This document shows, one piece after another, positions 25,878-36,070 of a DNA stretch of 64,000 nt. The stretch is from NCBI GenBank assembly GCA_029561455.1, contig JAKQIY010000057.1, forward strand, positions 1-64,000, read 5' to 3'. The position numbers were made by a program, and so were the translations under genes. The stretch's first letter is position 1, and every line of letters begins with the position of its first letter. The DNA is from a bacterium. Its GTDB lineage: Bacteria; Zhuqueibacterota; Zhuqueibacteria; Residuimicrobiales; Krinioviventaceae. The notes under the pieces are model-generated. The model had not been told where the DNA came from. It saw only the letters and a program-made list of their open reading frames with translations, and ran no database searches.

Positions 25878-28800
25878 TTATTTCATCACCAACATCTTTT
25901 TAACCGACCTTTGTAGTCCATTCCCTGGTTGGTTAATTTCCAGGCAGTAAAAATAAACCCCGCTGGCAATAGCGCCGGCATTATAAATATAACGATGCGC
26001 GCCGGCCGGCATGGCTTTATTCTCGATTAACCTGGCGACCACCTGCCCCTGAATATTATAAAGGGTTAAAGATACTCCGGCAGCTTTGAGAAGGTCCCAG
26101 GTAATTGTAGTTTGCGCATTAAAAGGATTGGGATAATTCTGTTTTAAACAGAAAAAATGCGGTAGTTTATCTCTATCAATGTTACTCATACTGTCGCTGT
26201 TTTTTCGGCCCGGAGTACCATCCATTATTAGTGAGGCCACCCAACTTGCCGCCAGCGCATTATCCAATGTGATACTTTTTAGCGATAAACTGTAACCATT
26301 GCCGTCGGCTTCAGCCGGCCAGGGTGCCTTATTAGCATAGGTTACATTATCAACCGGTTGCAGAATTGGCGAAAACAAACGAACCTGGTCGCTACGACCA
26401 TAACCAAAGCTGACATTGCCAAAAATATTTTTGATCTGTGGATGGATATCATGGAACAGCACCGTATCCTCGCACACCACAACCAGGCTGTCGGGCAGAA
26501 TTATCGAGCCCGGAGGGAAAACAAATTCATGATCATCATGATCATCTTTTAAAATCCAGCCGGCAATATCTTGCGCAACAGCCTGGGGGTTATATAGCTC
26601 GATCCAGTCGCCGCTATTTCTGTCTGCTGTGGCGTTGTACATAATTTCTGTAATAATAACAGGGCCATAAAGTCTGCTCATATTATCTTCCAAACCCATA
26701 TTGGCGCCATACATACCTTTGCCGACGCCGGGTGAACCGGGCAGTAGATAATATTTTTCATCAAATACCGGCACGCCGGTAATGCAAAACGGAGCGTTGT
26801 TATAATCATCATCATTGGTCATGGAATAGGAAATATCAATCGCATCCGGAGCCGGCGCCAGGGTAGAATTCAAATAATTACGAATATTATCGTCATTATT
26901 ATAAATAATCATATTGGTTGCCGTTAAATGACCATGATACGACCAGTCGTAGCTGTCGCCATAACGCAGGCCGGTGTTGTTGTTGATGACAACACAATGA
27001 TCGGCAAATACCAGCGGCCCGTTGCTGATACCGCTATCCGTCCAGCCGCACTCGATACCCTGGTCGCAGTTCTGTATGACAGTATTATATATACGGATCG
27101 TATCCTGCCCGGAAGAGGCAACGCCTTCATGCATAAAGCCTTCAATCCAGCAATTTTGCACCCGTAACCGCGAAGCATGATGATCTACTGCATCATCTTT
27201 ACCGTTAATGAAAAAACAATGGTCTATCACTGAATATTCATTGGAATTCGGATATAAATAATCAATATGAAAACCGTCGCTGTCCTTATCTTCAAAAATA
27301 CCGTCATCATTGGGGATGTTCATCATGTAACTGTTTGTATAATTAAGCAGTGTATAAAGCAACTCTCCCCCATGATAAACAAAAGCGGTAACACACTCGT
27401 TGGCGGTAATTTTTGCGGTTGAAGCGCCCCAGGCTTTACCGGGAGAATTGAGGATATAACAGTTATTCAGGCGCATTTCCGTATCATTGCGGGCAAACAA
27501 AATCGGCTGGTAATTACCATGATTCCAGCCTTTGGTCGAATCGCCGCCGCCATTCACAAAAAAACAATACGCAATATCGACTTCGCTGCCGCTAAAGTCA
27601 AAACCACCCCAGGGTTGATTACGCTCTTCCGAGGTGAACAAAACCGGGTCGGTTGCAGTACCGTTGATCTCAATATCGCCGTTCACAGTGATATTGACCT
27701 TTTTGCGTATCAAGACATTAACCCCGGCATCGATTGTTAAATGAGTTCCGGAGGGTATGGTCAGATCGGAAGTCAATAAATAATCCGCGCCGGAAGTCCA
27801 GTGGATAACACCGGTTGGTAATGTACCTGAAACCTGTTGCAACGGGAAGCCGGTGGTCGCCGTTATATTCTTTTGAGCAGCAGGGATTTCCGGATTGGTA
27901 ATAGACAAAACCATATTGCCGGCGTTATTGACCGGCAGGACAACCGTTCCGGCTCCTCGCTTGATAGTCATAGATGAGTTGATCCCTACAGGACTGCTCT
28001 GAACCTGCGCAACACCTTGCACCAGTGGATCGAAATTCCAGGCGGAATTCCGAACCCTGGCAACAACCGGTAATATACTGCCGGACCGAACTCGTGAGGG
28101 TGCGATCAGTTCGGTATTGGTATTTTCCAGTTTTTCAAAAACCGGCGTTAAAGTAGTATTGACTACCAGGTTAAGCGTAATATGCGAGTCTGTGGATAAA
28201 TGAGAATTTCCCCAGCCGGCAAACCGGTATCCCGGTTTGGGCAGGGCGGTTATTTCAACCGGAATACCCGGAAAATACTTGCCTGTCCATGGTAATTCAT
28301 CAACTGTAACCGTATTCACCTTAACAATTCCCTGCCCGGACTGCACCGCCAGGGCAAGATCGACCGGTGCGCTTGTATTAAAATACTCCTGCATCTGCTG
28401 CCGTACCAAATCCGGGCGAAAACCGATTTTATAACGTAATATATCTACATTTTCCAGCCATTTATCCTCGGTACAATTCCAGCGCTCCAGTTCATAGGGG
28501 ATATCCGGGGTTATTTCACTTTGCAGCGAATCAAGCAATTGATTGACATTATCCGGCACAAACATGGTATTCAATAAATCGCAAATCCGGGTTATCAGGG
28601 TTTGCCGGTATTTTTGATTCTGTATCAATTTTTGAGTGATAATATTCGGCCAGTATTCTCCAGAAGTATTAGTATAAAAGCTAAAACCATTCCAGTCCGA
28701 CGTGGCATAAGCGCGATCCATGTCCCAAACCGTCCAACGCCATTTTGCGCCCGGTTCATTGGATTTGAACATAGTAGCTCCATAAGTCCAGCTGCGGTAT

Positions 28801-30257
28801 TCGGTTGGATGCGACAGCGCCTGGATTGCAGTAAAATTTTCCAGGTCTATCGCTTGCTCGACCTTGGCAAACTCGGCATCCGTAACAAGATTAGCATTCT
28901 CAATATAATCCATAAACTCATTAAAAGCGTCGGCCGTACCATAAATCAGTTCCCAATCGGCCCAGCGATAACGGATCATGTCCATATCGTCATAATTGCA
29001 GTAATCATGGATAAAATCTTCATTGATACTTTCACGCATATCATAGATACCCCAGTACTGACCATTAATATAAAGCAAGGCAAGCTGGCTATGCGAGGTC
29101 AGGAATCCTAACCGACGCCACATTTCATTGACCAGCGGATCACGTAACAAGGTACCGTTATCGGCCATCAGATCATCATCATAACCGGCGCGCAGCACCA
29201 GGTTAGTAAAACTTTGTACCGATGTATGCCGGAAGAGCGGGTATTCGAGTCGTTCCGCGCCAAAACCGTCACGAAAAAACAAACGAAATGATTTTTTAGC
29301 CATTTCCCGCCCGGTATTGCCCTGGATCCGAACACCGGCAGAGATATTAAAAGCCTGGCTGCCGTCCTTAAAAAATTCAAAATCTGCCTTTCTTTCCCAG
29401 GCTCTGCCCTCTTGCAGATGGTTAGTGTAAATACCGGTTGCGGCATCGAATAAACTGGCCGGGTCGATGATCATAGACAGAACTGGTAAATGATGTTCAG
29501 TATTGATAAAATAGGAAGCCGAGGCAATCGGGCTTGGGCCATAGTTTGCTCGATAAGAAAATGCTTTCAAGACACAGGTTTGTGAAATAGTAATGGGAGA
29601 TGTATATAGAAAAGACTCCATATCAGGTTGAGAACCATCCAGAGTATAATAGATCACTTCATCCGGGTGACTCGCCTGCAGAGAAACTGTTATAGCAGCA
29701 TTATAAAAACCGGAGGCTTGAGATATAAACGGTGCGCCGGCAAAACTATTGTAGTATTGAGTGTTATGGTGATTCGGAGATGGCTGCGGCATAAACCCGA
29801 TGGTGTTTGCTCCGTTCGGAGATCTGCCGTAAGAATAATCGGCTGGAATTGCAGGAAAAGTCATACTATCCACAATGGCAATACCATCGGGTGCAACCAG
29901 AAACAACTTTTCACCTTCTCCCGATAATTTAAAATTCGCATGCAGAGGACCGTCGCCGGTATCATCATCCGCCCAAATGAGCAGGTAACTACCGGGTTGA
30001 ATTGTAGTTTGGGATGGATTAGCTGAAGCAATCTCCCACTTGTTCAACCGCGTTGCATCATCGCTTAAATAATATCCATTGAGATTAACTGCCGTAGCAG
30101 ATGGATTATAAAGTTCGAGCCAATCGTCATACTCATTCTTTTCATCGCCAATTGTTAGAACATTAACCGACATGATCTCGTTGATCCTGATTGTATCAGC
30201 AGCGCCGGCCGTGATAACGAATGATAATATAAGACCCAGTAAATAACGCTTTTTCAT
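25878..30257 (-). CDS. Giant secreted CotH / lamin-tail protein with type IX sorting tail
   Basis: The ATG at 30257 (MKKRYLLGLILSFVITAGAA) follows GAGG and begins a signal peptide; the frame is open 11 codons further up. The 1459-residue protein contains, in order: a lamin-tail domain (RINEIMSVN ... ADDDTGDGPL, ~20-150), a chitobiase-C-like repeat (IYYTLDGSQPD), a CotH kinase-type domain (GVRIQGNTGREMAKKSFRLF, LLYINGQYWGIYDMRES, WRWTVWDMDRAYA), an InlB-like linker, a right-handed beta-helix region (~850-1200), a second lamin-tail domain (EIMYNATADRNSGDWIELYN), and a C-terminal sorting tail with FCLKQNYPNPFNAQTTI. It is expected on the cell surface. CotH proteins phosphorylate secreted proteins; activity here is inferred. 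Confidence 0.88.
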   Translation of the reverse strand: MKKRYLLGLILSFVITAGAADTIRINEIMSVNVLTIGDEKNEYDDWLELYNPSATAVNLNGYYLSDDATRLNKWEIASANPSQTTIQPGSYLLIWADDDTGDGPLHANFKLSGEGEKLFLVAPDGIAIVDSMTFPAIPADYSYGRSPNGANTIGFMPQPSPNHHNTQYYNSFAGAPFISQASGFYNAAITVSLQASHPDEVIYYTLDGSQPDMESFLYTSPITISQTCVLKAFSYRANYGPSPIASASYFINTEHHLPVLSMIIDPASLFDAATGIYTNHLQEGRAWERKADFEFFKDGSQAFNISAGVRIQGNTGREMAKKSFRLFFRDGFGAERLEYPLFRHTSVQSFTNLVLRAGYDDDLMADNGTLLRDPLVNEMWRRLGFLTSHSQLALLYINGQYWGIYDMRESINEDFIHDYCNYDDMDMIRYRWADWELIYGTADAFNEFMDYIENANLVTDAEFAKVEQAIDLENFTAIQALSHPTEYRSWTYGATMFKSNEPGAKWRWTVWDMDRAYATSDWNGFSFYTNTSGEYWPNIITQKLIQNQKYRQTLITRICDLLNTMFVPDNVNQLLDSLQSEITPDIPYELERWNCTEDKWLENVDILRYKIGFRPDLVRQQMQEYFNTSAPVDLALAVQSGQGIVKVNTVTVDELPWTGKYFPGIPVEITALPKPGYRFAGWGNSHLSTDSHITLNLVVNTTLTPVFEKLENTNTELIAPSRVRSGSILPVVARVRNSAWNFDPLVQGVAQVQSSPVGINSSMTIKRGAGTVVLPVNNAGNMVLSITNPEIPAAQKNITATTGFPLQQVSGTLPTGVIHWTSGADYLLTSDLTIPSGTHLTIDAGVNVLIRKKVNITVNGDIEINGTATDPVLFTSEERNQPWGGFDFSGSEVDIAYCFFVNGGGDSTKGWNHGNYQPILFARNDTEMRLNNCYILNSPGKAWGASTAKITANECVTAFVYHGGELLYTLLNYTNSYMMNIPNDDGIFEDKDSDGFHIDYLYPNSNEYSVIDHCFFINGKDDAVDHHASRLRVQNCWIEGFMHEGVASSGQDTIRIYNTVIQNCDQGIECGWTDSGISNGPLVFADHCVVINNNTGLRYGDSYDWSYHGHLTATNMIIYNNDDNIRNYLNSTLAPAPDAIDISYSMTNDDDYNNAPFCITGVPVFDEKYYLLPGSPGVGKGMYGANMGLEDNMSRLYGPVIITEIMYNATADRNSGDWIELYNPQAVAQDIAGWILKDDHDDHEFVFPPGSIILPDSLVVVCEDTVLFHDIHPQIKNIFGNVSFGYGRSDQVRLFSPILQPVDNVTYANKAPWPAEADGNGYSLSLKSITLDNALAASWVASLIMDGTPGRKNSDSMSNIDRDKLPHFFCLKQNYPNPFNAQTTITWDLLKAAGVSLTLYNIQGQVVARLIENKAMPAGAHRYIYNAGAIASGVYFYCLEINQPGNGLQRSVKKMLVMK

Positions 30258-30502
30258 ACCGCCTCTTTGTTTAACCGGTCTTATGAACAAACAATACCGG
30301 CCCGTTTTTAGTCAATTGTTGTTGTATGAAAATTATTCCAAAATAATCCATCTTGAATATTTTACATTTTTTTTATGGTATCTGCAATGAAAAAATCACT
30401 TTCACCAATAAATTACCCCTCTTGTCAGAAATAACTGGCAAATCGATACAAGGCGCTTTTCGAATAACTTGAATGCTCCAAACTGAAAAAAGTTTCAGGA
30501 AT

Positions 30503-30549
30503 AAAAAAACCGGAAATACCAAACCATTTTTAAGGTGATATTTCCGGTT
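30503..30549 (-). terminator. Rho-independent terminator after the DUF3078 gene
   Basis: On the minus strand an 11-bp stem AACCGGAAATA (complement of 30539-30549) pairs with TATTTCCGGTT (complement of 30508-30518) across a 20-base loop and is followed by seven T (30503-30509). It lies 27 bp beyond the DUF3078 stop. Confidence 0.8.
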
Positions 30550-30575
30550 AATCACATTAACTGGAAGCAGCAATA

Positions 30576-31439
30576 TTAAAAAAAGCTGTAGGTTATGCCC
30601 GCTGCTAAAGCCTGCTTTAACTGCCGTTTTTTGGAAATATCTTTATCATAAAGCATTTTAACATTAAAATTCAGATTTATATATTTGGTGACCTGGGCAA
30701 TCAATATTGTATCCCAGTTGACATCAATTTCCTCAAAAGTTTTTAAATTGGAAAACAGTTCCAGTTTTGAGGTTAATTTACTATTAGCGGAAACTTTCAA
30801 GTCCAGGTCGGTAACCGATTCCATACCATACTCTTGTTTCGTCTTTTCAATTGCCAGTGTTTTGGGATCATCGGCAAAAGGCATGGGGTATTTATCGGTT
30901 AAAGTTTGTTTCATAGCAAAACCGAGCCGGGTAGCGATTTCCGGTTTGGGCTTGTAACCCACGCCGGCACTTTCCCGGAAATAAATGGGGTCGGCAAAAT
31001 TGGATATTTCCGCTTTTGGTTTGGCGGCATAGTTATATCCGGGCCCAAACTGACTTTCGGCAGTACCGGCAATATATGGATCGATATTAATACCCAGTTT
31101 GTAGGTGTAAACAGTTTCCAGCTTGATTTCATCAATCGACTTTTTGCTTTCATCCTTGCCGCTTTTAGACATACCATAATTTAATTTGCCGCTGTTAGCC
31201 CAATTGGTTTTTTCCTGATCATTCACAAACTTGTAAGTGGCGTTAAGCTGCCAGGTCATGGTATTTTCACCGCCCTGTACATAGTTATCAAAACTGGTTT
31301 GAGTCAGGTTCAGTCCGGCCGACATTGCTTTTTGCCAGCCATACTTGGGAGTCGTTGCTTCGGGTTCGCTTGTTTGGCCCCACACCAACACAACATGACA
31401 CAAAAAAAATAACCACAATACAATTGATTTTTTACTCAT
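30576..31439 (-). CDS. DUF3078 outer-membrane protein
   Basis: A 287-residue exported protein with a signal peptide (LWLFFLCHVVLVWGQ). The mature part starts with the segment YGWQKAMSAGLNLTQTSFDN, typical of DUF3078 proteins of Bacteroidota and relatives, followed by alternating strands ending in an aromatic C-terminus (AAGITYSFF), as expected of an outer-membrane beta-barrel. The function is unknown; a role in surface polysaccharide or nutrient handling has only been guessed for this family. AGAGGG stands 5 bases before the ATG, and a terminator follows the stop. It is a single-gene unit. Confidence 0.82.
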   Translation of the reverse strand: MSKKSIVLWLFFLCHVVLVWGQTSEPEATTPKYGWQKAMSAGLNLTQTSFDNYVQGGENTMTWQLNATYKFVNDQEKTNWANSGKLNYGMSKSGKDESKKSIDEIKLETVYTYKLGINIDPYIAGTAESQFGPGYNYAAKPKAEISNFADPIYFRESAGVGYKPKPEIATRLGFAMKQTLTDKYPMPFADDPKTLAIEKTKQEYGMESVTDLDLKVSANSKLTSKLELFSNLKTFEEIDVNWDTILIAQVTKYINLNFNVKMLYDKDISKKRQLKQALAAGITYSFF

Positions 31440-31561
31440 TTTTCCCTCTCCATTGTTTAGTTAGGATTTCATTCTTAAACAAAACAAGGAAAAAATTATT
31501 CCCATCCCCGATGCTAAAATTTTCCAGATATAATTTAAATAAATATTAATTATAACAGGGT

Positions 31562-32734
31562 TCAGAACATATTGCCAAAAGACATATAAACAGCCAGAGG
31601 TTCATACTGCGAATGTCCAAAATCGAGCGCACCGACAAAATCTTTATTCCAGCGGACATGAAAGCCGAGCCCCTGGGTAAGATGCAGGTTTTTCATGTTT
31701 CCGGGATCACCCCTGAGCCAAACTTTACCGCAATCGATAAATGGATGTATATAGAGTGTAAAATCCTGTTTAAGAATATTAACATGTAATGTTCTGAGCC
31801 GCAGTTCAAAATTAGCTACAAACTTGGTCGGACCGATGAACAAAAACCGCGGTACACCCCTCAGGCTATACGAACCGCCCAACCCGGGCCGGCGATGCAG
31901 AGAACTGCTAATAATCCCCATTTCATAAAATGGCGGATCACCGGGCATGGTTTCGAATAATAACCGTTGTGCATAGACGATACGGGGGTGTAGCGAAATA
32001 TAACGACGATCTGTAGTCGTGATGCGGGTATAAGTATAATCACTGCCCAGGAATGGAGCGACAGCTTCAAGTAAAACTTCACTCCAGCAGCCCCGGTTCG
32101 GCATGGCTTCTTCATCGCGCCGGTCATAAACAATACCCAGTTGCAGGTAATTGGTAGCCCCGCCCGTTATACCGTGAGGTAAATCCTGACCCAATTTTGT
32201 TTTACCGTCATGCTCTTCGATCCTGGTATTGTAAAATCCCAGTCCTGCCAGTCCCTTTAATCCAGCCGGTCCAAGCGCAAACTGAGCTTTGCTGCGCACA
32301 GAAAAATAACGGCGTTGCAGGTAATAGTAATTTTCATTAATGAATCCGGGATTATTCTCTTCAATAAAATCTTTTTCAAAAGTATTATTATTTCCTACGC
32401 CATAAAAATCATAATAATTATAACGCTGATAATCGAGGCACAGATCAAATCGGGTGTTTTTGCCGAAAATTTCCGGCATGTCGACAAAAAAGAAATTCTC
32501 CTGCTGTTGTTTGGTTGTCCAGGTACAGTCCAGAATTAAATTCCACTTGTAGGGTTTTATTACTCCGTTGCCGTATTGGAACAGATACAATGAAAATCCA
32601 TATTGAAATCCCTGATCATTACCATAAGAAACATTCGGCAGACCGGCGGGCACCAAACCCTGCAAAGAATCCTGGGCGGCGCCGAAACCGTTTATCACCC
32701 ATGAAAACAAAAACAACAGTATTATTTTTTTCAC
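31562..32734 (-). CDS. Omp85-type outer-membrane barrel protein (surface antigen D15-like)
   Basis: A 390-residue protein with a signal peptide (LLFLFSWVINGFGAA) and a barrel of the Omp85 superfamily: alternating amphipathic strands, the loop motif GLGGSYSLRGVPRFLFIG (the L6 loop, here SLRG instead of VRGY), FELRLRTL, IHPFIDCGKVW, and a C-terminal strand ending YMSFGNMF. No POTRA domains are present, so it is not BamA itself but a POTRA-less relative. The start is GTG. It may help insert or export surface molecules. The methyltransferase gene lies just upstream with a 12-bp gap, suggesting cotranscription. Confidence 0.85.
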   Translation of the reverse strand: MKKIILLFLFSWVINGFGAAQDSLQGLVPAGLPNVSYGNDQGFQYGFSLYLFQYGNGVIKPYKWNLILDCTWTTKQQQENFFFVDMPEIFGKNTRFDLCLDYQRYNYYDFYGVGNNNTFEKDFIEENNPGFINENYYYLQRRYFSVRSKAQFALGPAGLKGLAGLGFYNTRIEEHDGKTKLGQDLPHGITGGATNYLQLGIVYDRRDEEAMPNRGCWSEVLLEAVAPFLGSDYTYTRITTTDRRYISLHPRIVYAQRLLFETMPGDPPFYEMGIISSSLHRRPGLGGSYSLRGVPRFLFIGPTKFVANFELRLRTLHVNILKQDFTLYIHPFIDCGKVWLRGDPGNMKNLHLTQGLGFHVRWNKDFVGALDFGHSQYEPLAVYMSFGNMF

Positions 32735-32746
32735 TTGAACATCCAG

Positions 32747-33580
32747 CTATTTTCTGACCAGAACAGTTAAGAAAGAATCCATATTTACTTTATAAAGCGC
32801 TTTTTTTACCAAACTTTTGCCGGAATACCGGGCTGATGAATAATCTATAGTCAACAGTTTCATATTCCTAAACCCGGAATGTAACAAAATTCGCGCCAGG
32901 GAATTAAAGGTAAAGAAAGATAAATGATAACGCGGGTGATTGCCCCCGACCCAGCGATTGCCGTCATTGGCAAGACGGAATTTAATACTGTTCAGGTTGG
33001 GAACTTCAATCAATAAATAACCATTTTCTTCGAGCATATTATATAACTTGTACAATACCGATAGAGGATCATAAAAATGTTCCAAAACATGCCACAAAGT
33101 AATAATATCGTACCTGACAGCAGGGATTTGCATATTTTCCATATTGCCGGTTTGCACTTTTACTTTGAATTTTTCCCGGGCGTAGCGGGCAGCATCAGAC
33201 GCGATTTCGATACCTTGAACCGAATAACCGTTTTTTTGCGCCAGGGATAAAAAATAACCTCTTCCGCAGCCAATTTCCAGTAGTCGGCCAACCGGCTTGA
33301 TTTTTTTTATCAAATCAATCCGCCGGTAATAAATATTCCAGGCAGTTGCAGAGATGCTGGAATCATTATCCGGTAAAGCCGCCATAGCTGCGGCATTACT
33401 AAAATATTCCTGGTACGTAGCCTCATCGGCAGTCACTGTGTGCGGATTTTGTAAATAGACAAAACCGCAGTTACGGCATTTTACAATACGGAAATGATCG
33501 ACTCGATATTTAAGTGAACAGTTGTTACTGCCGCATATTGAGCAAGAACGGATCGATATTTCGGATGCAGGAGCGATCAA
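32747..33580 (-). CDS. Class I SAM methyltransferase with N-terminal zinc ribbon
   Basis: A 277-residue methyltransferase of the Methyltransf_23 type. The N-terminus has four cysteines, SCSICGSNNCSLKY and VKCRNCGFVYLQNP, making a zinc ribbon. The AdoMet motif is RLLEIGCGRGYFLSLAQKNG near residue 97, followed by IQGIEIASDAA-like residues and DIITLWHVLEHFYDPLSVLY. Such proteins often modify sugars or lipids in polysaccharide clusters; the acceptor is unknown. The best start is TTG (33580) with GGTGA 8 bases upstream, since no ATG lies near the zinc ribbon. The Omp85-like gene follows 12 bp downstream. Confidence 0.88.
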   Translation of the reverse strand: MIAPASEISIRSCSICGSNNCSLKYRVDHFRIVKCRNCGFVYLQNPHTVTADEATYQEYFSNAAAMAALPDNDSSISATAWNIYYRRIDLIKKIKPVGRLLEIGCGRGYFLSLAQKNGYSVQGIEIASDAARYAREKFKVKVQTGNMENMQIPAVRYDIITLWHVLEHFYDPLSVLYKLYNMLEENGYLLIEVPNLNSIKFRLANDGNRWVGGNHPRYHLSFFTFNSLARILLHSGFRNMKLLTIDYSSARYSGKSLVKKALYKVNMDSFLTVLVRK

Positions 33581-33641
33581 TAATATATCACCGGGTTTAT
33601 ATAAAAAGTACTGGTTATTTCAAAACATAAATCCATTATTA

Positions 33642-35168
33642 TCAGGGGATAGCTGCTTTCATAATTTTTTCTTCCGTAGCCTCTGAGCGGCTGAACTCGG
33701 CTTTCAGTTGACCCTCCGCCAGCACCAGAATCCGATCGGCAATGCCCAGGATTTCCGGCAATTCCGATGAAACCACAATAATTGCCATACCTTCCCGGAC
33801 CAGTTCATCGATCAAAGCATAAATTTCCTTTTTGGCATTAATATCGATGCCCCGCGTCGGCTCATCTAGCAAGAGAATGGCGGGATTGGTAGCCAGCCAT
33901 TTTGCTAAAACAACCTTTTGCTGATTGCCGCCGCTTAAATTGGCAACGCGCTGCAGTAAACCGGAAGTTTTGATTTTCAGCTTTTTGATATATTCGGCGG
34001 CAAATTTTTCCTGCAAAGAATCATTTATGAAACCCATCTTTAATGTCCGCTTCATACTGGCAATATTAATGTTATCGCGAACATTCATCGTCATGATCAA
34101 GCCGCGTAATTTACGATCCTCCGGCACAAAACCGATGCCGGCGTTGATCGCATCCAGTGGACTTTTTATTACCACTTCCCTGCCTTTAATAAACAATTGA
34201 CCGGAAGCCCCGCGATGCAAGCCGAAAATCGTTTCCAATAGTTCGGTGCGTCCCGCGCCCATCAGACCGAAAATCCCCAGCACTTCGCCATTGTTAACAT
34301 GAAAACCGACATGATCGACAAGGCAGCGTTTGCTCAGGGTAGGATGCGCCAGAGTACAATCCTCGACCCGCAGCGCTTCTTCCTCGCTCACCCGATGATC
34401 ATGGGGATAGAGTTCAGTTAACGGCCGTCCGACCATTTTTTGAATGATCTGTTCCTGACTCGCCTGGTCGATAAGAATAGAATCAATTACCCGGCCGTCG
34501 CGTAATACGGTTATATAGTCGCTGATCTGAAAGAGTTCATCCATTTTATGGCTGATATAGATGATAGTAACGCCCTGGCCGGTAAGCTGCCGGATCAACC
34601 GGAATAAAACCGCCACTTCTTCATCGCTGATTGCCGAGGTGGGTTCATCCATAATAACAATTTTTGATTTTAGAGAAAGCGCTTTAGCAATTTCGATTAT
34701 TTGCTGTTGCCCTACCCGCAGTGAAGCTACCGGGGTGCGCGGATCGAGATCAAGATTCAGTTCCTGCAAAATTGCAGTGGTTTCCTGGTGCATTTTTGTA
34801 TAATCAATAAACCGTAACCGGGTTAACGGTTCACGGCCCAGGAAAATATTTTCGGCAATACTCAGGTTTGGCAGCAGGTTCAGTTCCTGGTAGATTATGG
34901 CAATGCTGCTGGAACGGGCGTCGCGGGTATTGGAAAACCGGACTTGTTGACCATCCAAAATAATTTGACCGCTGTAATCCTGGTAAACGCCGGAAAAAAT
35001 TTTCATCAGGGTCGATTTCCCGGCGCCGTTTTCGCCGATCAGGGCATTAACCCGGGCGCGATGCACTTTGAAACTGACATTATCCAGCGCCACAACGCCG
35101 GGAAAGGTTTTGCTTACGCCGCGCGCTTCGAGAATGATATTATAAGCCTCATTGTTGCCATTTAACAT
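33642..35168 (-). CDS. CUT2-type sugar ABC transporter ATPase (orphan)
   Basis: A double ATPase of 508 residues like RbsA, MglA and XylG. The first domain has Walker A GENGAGKSTLMKIFSG, a modified C-loop SLRVGQQQIIE and Walker B VIMDEPTSAIS. The second has a degenerate Walker A GIFGLMGAGRTELL, the C-loop LSGGNQQKVVLAKWL and LLLDEPTRGID. This asymmetry is normal for the class. In all related systems the permease and the periplasmic binding protein genes are next to the ATPase, but here neither is present: downstream is a methyltransferase and upstream a divergent unknown gene. Sugar specificity cannot be told; it may work with permeases coded elsewhere. Confidence 0.9.
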   Translation of the reverse strand: MLNGNNEAYNIILEARGVSKTFPGVVALDNVSFKVHRARVNALIGENGAGKSTLMKIFSGVYQDYSGQIILDGQQVRFSNTRDARSSSIAIIYQELNLLPNLSIAENIFLGREPLTRLRFIDYTKMHQETTAILQELNLDLDPRTPVASLRVGQQQIIEIAKALSLKSKIVIMDEPTSAISDEEVAVLFRLIRQLTGQGVTIIYISHKMDELFQISDYITVLRDGRVIDSILIDQASQEQIIQKMVGRPLTELYPHDHRVSEEEALRVEDCTLAHPTLSKRCLVDHVGFHVNNGEVLGIFGLMGAGRTELLETIFGLHRGASGQLFIKGREVVIKSPLDAINAGIGFVPEDRKLRGLIMTMNVRDNINIASMKRTLKMGFINDSLQEKFAAEYIKKLKIKTSGLLQRVANLSGGNQQKVVLAKWLATNPAILLLDEPTRGIDINAKKEIYALIDELVREGMAIIVVSSELPEILGIADRILVLAEGQLKAEFSRSEATEEKIMKAAIP

Positions 35169-35428
35169 TGTATGCGCTTGTTTTAGTATGATAAATTATG
35201 TTCGTACAACCGTATGATTTTTATAAATTACAAACTCTGATTATAATAAACAAATAATAAATGCCGTTCACTAATACCCTGAAAAACATGAAAATAGTAA
35301 AATTTAGTTGTAATTAAAAAGTATTTTACAAAAAATTCCAAAAAGGTATAAAATTTGTAACACATTTTACCATCAGATAATAACTTTCACCATCGACAAT
35401 GTGAAAAATTAAAAATGGAGAACAAACA

Positions 35429-35986
35429 ATGCAGGTAAATGGCACAGCAGTCGCATCATTACCGTTATTCATTCGCAGTAAATTTGGAGAAGCCGGTTTT
35501 AATCGCTGGATTCAGTCACTGCCGGCAGAAGCTGCGAAAATTTACTCTACCAATATTTTCCCCAGCAGTTGGTACCCTTTGGATAAAGTTGTCATTGAGC
35601 CAACCCGCAAATTTTGTGAACTGTTTTACGGCGGCAACCTGAAAGGCGCCTGGGAAGGCGGCCGTTTCAGCGCCGATTACGGTCTGAAAGGGGTGTTAAA
35701 AATATTTGTCAAAGTAGCATCGGTAAATTTATTGATTAAAAAAGCGGGACTCATTCTACCCACGTATTATAAACCTTCTGAAATCACAGTGATTGAAAAC
35801 GAAAAAGGCAAGGCTTGCATCCAAATTACCAGCTTTCCGGAGATGGATCAGATTATTGAATTCCGCATTGCCGGCTGGATTGAACGCGCTATCGAGATTG
35901 GCGGCGGTAAAAATGTCAAGGTAATAATTTCCAGTTCTCTGGTAAAAGGCGACCCCTATTCAGAAATAAAAATAACCTGGTTATAG
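35429..35986 (+). CDS. Conserved protein, DUF2378-like (weak)
   Basis: A 185-residue soluble protein beginning MQVNGTAVASLPLFIRSKFG, followed by GFNRWIQSLPAEAAKIYSTN, PSSWYPLD and GAWEGGRFSADYGLKGVLKI. The pattern (short helical N-terminus, AS-L-F-V-x-x-FG, SWYP) resembles the DUF2378 / haem-NO-binding-like proteins of Myxococcota, but the match is by eye. The C-terminal half is a beta-alpha-beta sandwich with a clear strand VIENEKGKACIQITSF. GGAG lies 9 bases before the ATG. It is divergent from the ABC ATPase and has its own terminator, so it is probably a single-gene unit. Function unknown. Confidence 0.55.
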   Translation: MQVNGTAVASLPLFIRSKFGEAGFNRWIQSLPAEAAKIYSTNIFPSSWYPLDKVVIEPTRKFCELFYGGNLKGAWEGGRFSADYGLKGVLKIFVKVASVNLLIKKAGLILPTYYKPSEITVIENEKGKACIQITSFPEMDQIIEFRIAGWIERAIEIGGGKNVKVIISSSLVKGDPYSEIKITWL

Positions 35987-36070
35987 AATTTTCACATTTT
36001 TATATCGGCTGCAGATACGGCCTCACATAATGCCCAGGTTTTAATTCCGGTATAATGAATATAAAATAAA

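Noticed and set aside
25878-30257. Spore coat role of the CotH protein
   Set aside because: No sporulation genes are present and the protein has a T9SS-type surface tail; CotH domains also occur in non-sporeformers.
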